A model generated the notes under the pieces. It was given only the letters and a program-made list of their open reading frames with translations. It made no database searches and was not told the DNA's origin. Made by a program: the position numbers and the translations under genes. From a virus, in the IMG/VR virus record IMGVR_UViG_3300025286_002664, positions 1 to 26,395 of that record: 26,395 nucleotides of DNA; one strand, 5' to 3'. Shown in pieces: positions 21,906 to 26,395 of this stretch; position 1 is the stretch's first letter; every line of letters starts with the position of its first letter.

Positions 21906-24143
21906 ATGGCTCAATATAAAGTGTTATGTGGCTGCGGCCACGAATGCTTACCTCATGGAGGCGCTCAAGGTCTCCAAGGAGGACCTAATGCGGGAGCCCG
22001 ATCCGGAGGAGGTATCGGCATGACTACGGCGGTAGACCTATTCCCTTTCCAGGATGCTATCAGTCAATGGGCAGTCAACAAAGGACGGGCGGCTATATTC
22101 GCTGATACAGGGTTGGGGAAAACTCGGATGCAGCTTACATGGGCAGAGGCGATGGCAGGGCGCACGATCATCCTTGCTCCGTTGGCTGTGGCCTTACAGA
22201 CAGAACGGGAGGCGCAGCTTATTGGCGTTGATGCTGGCTATGCCAGGCATCCCGACCAGGTCTCGGCCAGGGTGACTATTGCAAACTATGAAATGGTGGA
22301 CAGGTTTAACCCCCAAGATTATCAAGCCGTGGTGCTGGACGAGTCTTCCATTTTAAAAAATGTTGACGCCAAGACTCGGGGTAAATTAACGGGGTTATTT
22401 GCCCAGACACCCTATCGCCTCTGTTGCACAGCAACTCCATCACCCAATGATATCGCTGAGTTGACCAACCACGCCGAATTCCTTGGCATCATGCGCCGGA
22501 CAGACGTACTCGCCAAGTTCTTTGTCCATGATGATGATGGGTGGAGGCTCAAGGGCCATGCTCAGGAATCATTCTGGGAGTGGGTATCGACGTGGGCGAT
22601 GGCTTTGCAGCGGCCATCGGATCTAGGATATACCGATGATGGTTATGACCTCCCGTCCCTCAACATTCATCATGTAGAAGTAGAGGGTGAAGCGGCTGCC
22701 TATGCCCAAGCAACGGGGCAGCTATTCGCCACCGAACTGAGGGGGTTACATGGCCGTCTAGCGGCCCGAAAGACGACGGTCGAACAGAGGGCGCAAAAGG
22801 CCATAGACCTTATCTCTGAACATCCCGACGATCAATGGCTAGTGTGGTGTGGATTGAACGAAGAAGGACGGCTACTCAAACGATATTTATCCTCTGCCAC
22901 TCTGATAGAAGGTGCACATTCTTTCGATACTAAAATGGACGCCGCCCGCCAGTTCGCCGATGGAGGGCTAGGTGTCCTCATTAGCAAGCCGTCGATTATG
23001 GGGTTCGGCATGAATTTCCAGAAGGCGCACCGCATGATCTTCCTCGGTATCAATGACAGTTTCGAGACTTACTACCAGGCGATCCGGCGATGCTGGCGAT
23101 TCGGTCAACAAGAGGCCGTTGATGTATATACCATCATGTCAGACCTGGAGCGGCCGGTTTGGGATAATGTCCAACGCAAGGCAAAAGAACATGAGGGGAT
23201 GGTGCAAAAAATGATGGGATTTATGTCGGACTTTGGCAAAGCCGCCCTGCATGGTGCCATCGTCGACCATGAGAGGATGCCAGACGACACGGCCTCCGGA
23301 CAGGGATGGACATTGCACCGGGGCGACTCGACCGCCGTTCTTCCCACTTTGGAGCCCGATAGCGTTGATCTGACAGTATTCAGCCCGCCCTTTCTCAGTT
23401 TGTTCGTTTACAGCGATGATGACCGAGACCTGGGGAATAGTGATTCCGAGAATGTGTTCATGGAGCGGTTCCGGCCCATCGTCGCTGAACTCCTGCGGGT
23501 CACCAAGCCTGGCCGCCTGGCCGTGGTCCATGTGGCCCAGGTGGCGGCGACATTAGCCCATGATGGTTTCATAGGGATCAAGGATTTTCGGGGTGCCGTC
23601 ATCAAGTTGTTTATCGAGGAGCAGTTCCACTATCATGGTGATGTCACCATCGATAAGAATCCCCAAGCCCAAGCCATCCGCACCCACGCCAAAGCCTTGC
23701 TATTCAAGCAGCTCCGCAAGGACGCATCATGGCTACGTCCTGGACTGGCAGACTATATGTTGCTGTTCCGTAAGCCTGGCGAGCCAGCGATACCCATCCA
23801 GCCCGATATCTCCAATGAGGAATGGATCGAATGGGCGCACCCCGTCTGGTATGGCATGAGAGAAACGGACACGCTAAATGTCGCCCTGGCCCGAGCGGAA
23901 CGGGATGAACGCCATATCTGCCCCCTTCAGCTACCTGTTATCGAGCGATGTATCCGACTCTGGAGCAATCCTGGCGATGTTGTGTTGAGCCCCTTCGCCG
24001 GGATCGGTTCCGAAGGCTACGTAGCGTTACAACAAAAAAGACGGTTTGTAGGGGTAGAGCTAAAGGATTCATACTATCGGGTCGCTTGCCGTAACCTGGA
24101 CCATGCTGCGACGACCCGACAGGACCAGATGGAGATGGTATGA
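21906..24143 (+). CDS. SNF2-like helicase fused to a DNA methyltransferase
   Basis: The 745-residue protein joins two enzymes. Residues about 45-440 form a SNF2/DEAD-type translocase: ADTGLGKT (66-73), LDESS (145-149 region), TATPS (175-179), and motif VI QAIRRCWRFGQ (391-401). Residues about 465-745 form a beta-class methyltransferase: SPPF (493-496) and SPFAGIGS (695-702), then FVGVELKDSYY. SPPF leans to N4-cytosine chemistry. Residues 1-38 are Gly-rich and unlike a helicase. An internal ATG at 22020 (residue 39) has strong GGAGGAGG and may be the real start, giving 707 aa. The fusion could couple DNA translocation to methylation for host-restriction evasion. No nuclease motif was seen. Confidence 0.85.
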   Translation: MAQYKVLCGCGHECLPHGGAQGLQGGPNAGARSGGGIGMTTAVDLFPFQDAISQWAVNKGRAAIFADTGLGKTRMQLTWAEAMAGRTIILAPLAVALQTEREAQLIGVDAGYARHPDQVSARVTIANYEMVDRFNPQDYQAVVLDESSILKNVDAKTRGKLTGLFAQTPYRLCCTATPSPNDIAELTNHAEFLGIMRRTDVLAKFFVHDDDGWRLKGHAQESFWEWVSTWAMALQRPSDLGYTDDGYDLPSLNIHHVEVEGEAAAYAQATGQLFATELRGLHGRLAARKTTVEQRAQKAIDLISEHPDDQWLVWCGLNEEGRLLKRYLSSATLIEGAHSFDTKMDAARQFADGGLGVLISKPSIMGFGMNFQKAHRMIFLGINDSFETYYQAIRRCWRFGQQEAVDVYTIMSDLERPVWDNVQRKAKEHEGMVQKMMGFMSDFGKAALHGAIVDHERMPDDTASGQGWTLHRGDSTAVLPTLEPDSVDLTVFSPPFLSLFVYSDDDRDLGNSDSENVFMERFRPIVAELLRVTKPGRLAVVHVAQVAATLAHDGFIGIKDFRGAVIKLFIEEQFHYHGDVTIDKNPQAQAIRTHAKALLFKQLRKDASWLRPGLADYMLLFRKPGEPAIPIQPDISNEEWIEWAHPVWYGMRETDTLNVALARAERDERHICPLQLPVIERCIRLWSNPGDVVLSPFAGIGSEGYVALQQKRRFVGVELKDSYYRVACRNLDHAATTRQDQMEMV

Positions 24144-24337
24144 GTCGCCCCCTCCGCCGTGGGGTCATGGACTCCGCCTGGAGGGAGATCACCCGCCCGA
24201 TCTGGGAGACACACCTCCAGGAGGCGGAGACCGAGGGGAATGAGGGCCGGGCTGCATATGCCCGGTGGGGTCTTCACGCAGGCGGGGGCAGGAGTAAAAA
24301 CAAACCTCCTCTTCTTCAACAAGGGAAGCCACACTGA
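24140..24337 (+). CDS. Small basic/acidic hypothetical protein, possibly with a foreign tail
   Basis: The ATG at 24140 overlaps the methyltransferase stop (ATGA), a normal coupling. The first about 43 residues (MSRPLRRGVMDSAWREITRP, then IWETHLQEAETEGNEGRAAY) read as a genuine small protein. The last about 22 residues come from sequence that in another frame encodes the HsdM-like fragment, and read as low-complexity GGGRSKNKPPLLQQGK. This suggests that an older gene was interrupted by joining to the HsdM piece. The 3' end overlaps that fragment by 80 bases. Confidence 0.45.
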   Translation: MSRPLRRGVMDSAWREITRPIWETHLQEAETEGNEGRAAYARWGLHAGGGRSKNKPPLLQQGKPH

Positions 24338-24623
24338 GAAGATTTGGTACTATGACCTATCTGACCTGAAGGTCGCTAAACGGAAGCCCTTGGCCGCATC
24401 TCACTTCGATGAGTTCTTCAAACTGCTGCCGGGGCGAGAAGAAAGTGAGAACAGCTGGACGGTTACGAGGGCGGAGATAGAAGCAAAGAACTACGACCTA
24501 AAGGCAGTCAACCCCAACAGGAAAGAAGAAGTAGATACTCGTACCCCAGAAGAACTCCTAGACATCATCGAACAGAAGGGTACTGAGATACAGGAAGCGT
24601 TGGCGATGCTGAGGGGATTATAA
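24258..24623 (+). CDS. C-terminal fragment of a type I restriction modification subunit (HsdM-like)
   Basis: From the ATG at 24258 the frame gives 121 residues matching the end of HsdM-type N6-adenine methyltransferases: MPGGVFTQAGAGVKTNLLFF, KIWYYDL, SWTVTRAEIEAKNYDL and VNPN, then a helix (PEELLDIIEQKGTEIQEAL). A full HsdM is about 500 residues; the AdoMet site and NPPF motif are absent, so no methyltransferase activity is expected. The frame extends upstream to 24159 but that part is an Arg-rich, non-HsdM sequence. It could be a remnant from recombination, or a retained decoy that binds restriction subunits. Confidence 0.7.
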   Translation: MPGGVFTQAGAGVKTNLLFFNKGSHTEKIWYYDLSDLKVAKRKPLAASHFDEFFKLLPGREESENSWTVTRAEIEAKNYDLKAVNPNRKEEVDTRTPEELLDIIEQKGTEIQEALAMLRGL

Positions 24624-24634
24624 AATAATTATAT

Positions 24635-24701
24635 TTAGGTTCTATTTCCCTATAGGAAGACTTTGCTGGAGGTCAACCAAGAGAATGTGGATAGAACCTA
24701 A
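24635..24701. ncRNA. Possible structured RNA element in an intergenic gap
   Basis: TTAGGTTCTAT (24635-24645) and ATAGAACCTAA (24691-24701) are exact reverse complements (11 bp) enclosing 45 bases. Inside, TTCC/GGAA can pair around CTATA. A second, weaker inner hairpin around GGAGGTCAACC is possible. There is no T run. The element follows the HsdM-like fragment and lies in a 143-base non-coding gap (24624-24766). It may be an RNA regulatory structure, a processing site or a boundary of acquired DNA. The rest of the gap shows only the ribosome binding site of the next gene. Confidence 0.4.
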
Positions 24702-24766
24702 CGCCTAGGAGTCAAGCCTGCAGTTAATGAGAGGGAATACCACATGCGTATAGAGGAGTTAACGAC

Positions 24767-24976
24767 ATGGATGTTCTACATTGGGCTTGGATGCAGACTG
24801 ACCGAACGACCGGATCATCAAGACCGGTGGACGAGACGGCGGTTAGAATGGCAATAATCGATTACACCCATGACATTGACCGTGCCATCGAACTCGGATA
24901 TCAAGGTGAGAATTTGGAGACTTCCAACAGTTTTTATCGATACGAGGGCAAGCAAGCAAACCGGAGTGTTGAGTAA
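24767..24976 (+). CDS. Small hypothetical protein
   Basis: The 69-residue frame has GAGGAG eight bases before the ATG. It contains AVRMAIIDYTHDIDRAIELGY, likely a helix, and a polar C-terminus. No family was recognised. It ends one base before the -35 box of promoter site E, a tight arrangement that supports it as a real gene. Confidence 0.55.
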   Translation: MDVLHWAWMQTDRTTGSSRPVDETAVRMAIIDYTHDIDRAIELGYQGENLETSNSFYRYEGKQANRSVE

Positions 24977-25005
24977 TTGCATTATATACACTGTTAGTGT
25001 ACAAT
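24977..25005 (+). promoter_or_regulatory. Operator-containing promoter (site E)
   Basis: TTGCAT (24977-24982) and TACAAT (25000-25005) are 17 bp apart. The spacer carries ACACTGTTAGTGT (24988-25000), ending on the first base of the -10 box. It begins directly after the stop codon of the preceding gene and drives the genes from 25039. Confidence 0.85.
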
Positions 25006-25038
25006 AGTAGAGAAGAAAGACGTTAGGAGGATGAAAGG

Positions 25039-25677
25039 ATGATGTTACAGCAACGGGACATATCAATGGAGATGGAACTACGTGGCATTACGCAAAAAAA
25101 GACTAAGGCTGATAAATCCTATGCCGATGTCGAGATACAGTTAGACCCTGTATACCGCCGAAAATACCCCGAAACCCTTAAATGCTGGGACTGGGACATG
25201 GTGGCGCACCTCGTGGATCAGGCTGGTACTCGGCAGACATTTCACCTCAGTCCAGCAAAGTTAAAAACTAATCAAGACGGTTCTGTTAAAGACGACGATG
25301 GTCAGTGGGGAAGTTACGACTGGAAAATCATCGGTGTTGGTGACGGTGATGGTCTACCAGCCTTGGATGCGCCAGTGTACCAACCGCAGACCAAATGGCA
25401 TGACGAGCCGTCCGACGATTCCAAGCCCATTTACGCCAACAATCTTGGCGATACGTGGTTGCGCAAGGATCGCTCAATTGAAAGTCAGACTGCCATGTAT
25501 CAGGCGATAGATTCAGCCAAGTTCCTAACTAAGGAAGCTGCCAATGTCCGAGATACAGTGTTTGAGCAAATCGATGGAGAGCTAATTGTTCACATTGACA
25601 AGTTTACCGACATAGTGAAGATGTTGCATCCGGTGTATGTACAAATGATCCGAGAGGAACGGCCTGACAATTGCTGA
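25039..25677 (+). CDS. Hypothetical protein of a regulated early operon
   Basis: The 212-residue protein is the first gene behind promoter site E and has an AGGAGG-type ribosome binding site. It has beta-rich N-terminal segments (DISMEMELRGITQKK, SYADVEIQLDP, WDWDMVAHLVDQAG) that could form an OB-like or DNA-binding fold, a Pro/Asp-rich linker (about 95-140) and a helical C-terminus (IVHIDKFTDIVKML). I do not recognise it. A single-stranded DNA-binding or recombination role is conceivable but unsupported. Its TGA overlaps the next ATG. Confidence 0.6.
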   Translation: MMLQQRDISMEMELRGITQKKTKADKSYADVEIQLDPVYRRKYPETLKCWDWDMVAHLVDQAGTRQTFHLSPAKLKTNQDGSVKDDDGQWGSYDWKIIGVGDGDGLPALDAPVYQPQTKWHDEPSDDSKPIYANNLGDTWLRKDRSIESQTAMYQAIDSAKFLTKEAANVRDTVFEQIDGELIVHIDKFTDIVKMLHPVYVQMIREERPDNC

Positions 25678-25820
25678 TGTTGTGGACGAAATGTTGGCAT
25701 TGTAAATCGGATAAACTTAAAGTTGCCGATGGCTCACACATGGTGCTGGAATGTACTATGTGTAGAGCCATCATGGTTGGTGTTATTGCCAACCATCCCA
25801 ACACCAAACAACGAAATTAA
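25677..25820 (+). CDS. Small zinc-ribbon protein (47 aa)
   Basis: The ATG shares a base with the upstream TGA (TGATG). The 47-residue protein has CWHC (6-9) and CTMC (26-29), a minimal zinc ribbon, then a hydrophobic and basic C-terminus. Spacing of 16 residues between pairs is usual for one-ribbon proteins. It resembles the 44-residue ribbon at 1855-1989 in size and layout, although sequence identity is low. Confidence 0.6.
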   Translation: MLWTKCWHCKSDKLKVADGSHMVLECTMCRAIMVGVIANHPNTKQRN

Positions 25821-25831
25821 GGAGGCTCAAC

Positions 25832-26395
25832 GTGCCGGTGTTTTATGACCGTGGAGGAAACCCGATCTCGCTGACGAGTTGGACACATAAACTCAACGAT
25901 CCCGATTACTGTGTCATTGATATCACTGAGTTTGATGACGATCACTCCACCAAAATAATCACTCGATGGACTGGCATTGATCTCGGCATTGTGCCAGCGG
26001 AAGATGCTAATCCGAGTCGACATCTTATCTACCAAACTGTGTTGTCGGATGCTCGTGATAACAATATCGTTTATGTCCAGCCCTGGGAAACCGAACGCGC
26101 TGCACAACTGGGTCATCAAGCAGCATCCCAAGCATTTACCGATGGACATATTCTGAGTTGCAGCGAACCGCTATCGGTGGCAGCAGAGCAATTAAGTGAC
26201 GTTGAAAATACAGTTGTTGAACCGTTAGCAGTCGAAACTGTTGTTGAAGAAGCCTTACCAGTGCCAGTGCCAATTTTACCATCTGTTGCCGTTAGTGATG
26301 ATCCGAACCGTGTGGTTCTTGACCACACGCCAGCTATAGCGTCCGAACCCGTGGTACAAATGCAGCCATCAATGGCAGCAGGAGCCGTAGCAGAC
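25832..26395 (+). CDS. Hypothetical protein with Val/Pro/Glu-rich tail (3' end outside window)
   Basis: The frame starts at a GTG with AAGGAGG six bases upstream and stays open for 188 codons to the window end, so the gene is truncated. The N-terminal about 95 residues (GNPISLTSWTHKL, YCVIDITEFDDDHSTKIITRW) look folded and alpha/beta. From about residue 100 the sequence becomes low complexity, rich in Val, Pro, Glu and Ala (ALPVPVPILPSVAVSDD), probably a linker. No family was recognised. Confidence 0.6.
   Translation, partial: MPVFYDRGGNPISLTSWTHKLNDPDYCVIDITEFDDDHSTKIITRWTGIDLGIVPAEDANPSRHLIYQTVLSDARDNNIVYVQPWETERAAQLGHQAASQAFTDGHILSCSEPLSVAAEQLSDVENTVVEPLAVETVVEEALPVPVPILPSVAVSDDPNRVVLDHTPAIASEPVVQMQPSMAAGAVAD

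Noticed and set aside
24159-24257. Upstream part of the HsdM frame as coding sequence
   Set aside because: It is Arg/Gly/Pro-rich, unlike HsdM, and the overlapping frame from 24140 is coupled to the previous gene and reads better there.
1-26395. tRNA or rRNA genes
   Set aside because: No cloverleaf with a GGTTCGAATCC-like arm or rRNA-like stretch was seen while reading; a dedicated tRNA search was not possible here.

Overview
The window is a stretch of a tailed double-stranded DNA bacteriophage genome (or prophage). It carries terminase large and small subunits, a scaffold plus major capsid pair, fibre-like and beta-propeller tail proteins, and a phage replication module. No integrase, tRNA, rRNA, CRISPR array or insertion sequence was seen. 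The host cannot be named: genes have GGAGG-type ribosome binding sites and sigma70-like promoters, so it is bacterial, but nothing points to a taxon. The portal, a tape measure and an endolysin are not visible. No tape-measure-sized gene lies between the capsid gene and the fibres, which mildly favours a short-tailed virus, but the window cuts the genome at both ends.

Region 1 (2-14540, + strand) is the virion block. It starts with the 3' part of a large possible polyvalent or ejection protein and a Com-like zinc ribbon. After a terminator come scaffold, major capsid protein, small adaptor or decoration proteins, a fibre with a zinc-binding segment, a head-tail adaptor-like protein carrying an inserted carbohydrate-binding-like beta-sandwich, a beta-propeller tail protein and a tail fibre. 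It ends with a membrane cassette: a duplicated four-helix membrane protein, a signal-peptide protein and an XhlA-like coiled-coil/TM protein. Most of these genes overlap or abut, often by ATGA or TAATG.

Region 2 (20510 down to 14526, - strand) runs zinc ribbon, winged-helix replication initiator with iterons inside its own gene, DnaC-like helicase loader, VRR-NUC nuclease, ParB-like/DNA methyltransferase fusion, TerS, TerL, and two small proteins. The packaging genes therefore follow the replication genes instead of the virion genes, and the last - strand gene overlaps the last + strand gene tail to tail.

Region 3 (20551-26395, + strand) is a probable early or accessory region: small Cys-rich proteins, a SNF2-like helicase fused to a DNA methyltransferase, a C-terminal fragment of a type I restriction modification subunit (HsdM), a structured intergenic element and unrecognised genes.

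The most striking signal is regulatory. Five promoters (15157-15185, 20551-20579, 20668-20696, 21433-21461, 24977-25005) have -35 and -10 boxes exactly 17 bp apart. Each contains a 13-bp palindrome ACAC-N5-GTGT whose last base is the first base of the -10 box. Two further copies lie in the divergent control region. This looks like a phage-wide operator network for one regulator that is not identified in the window.
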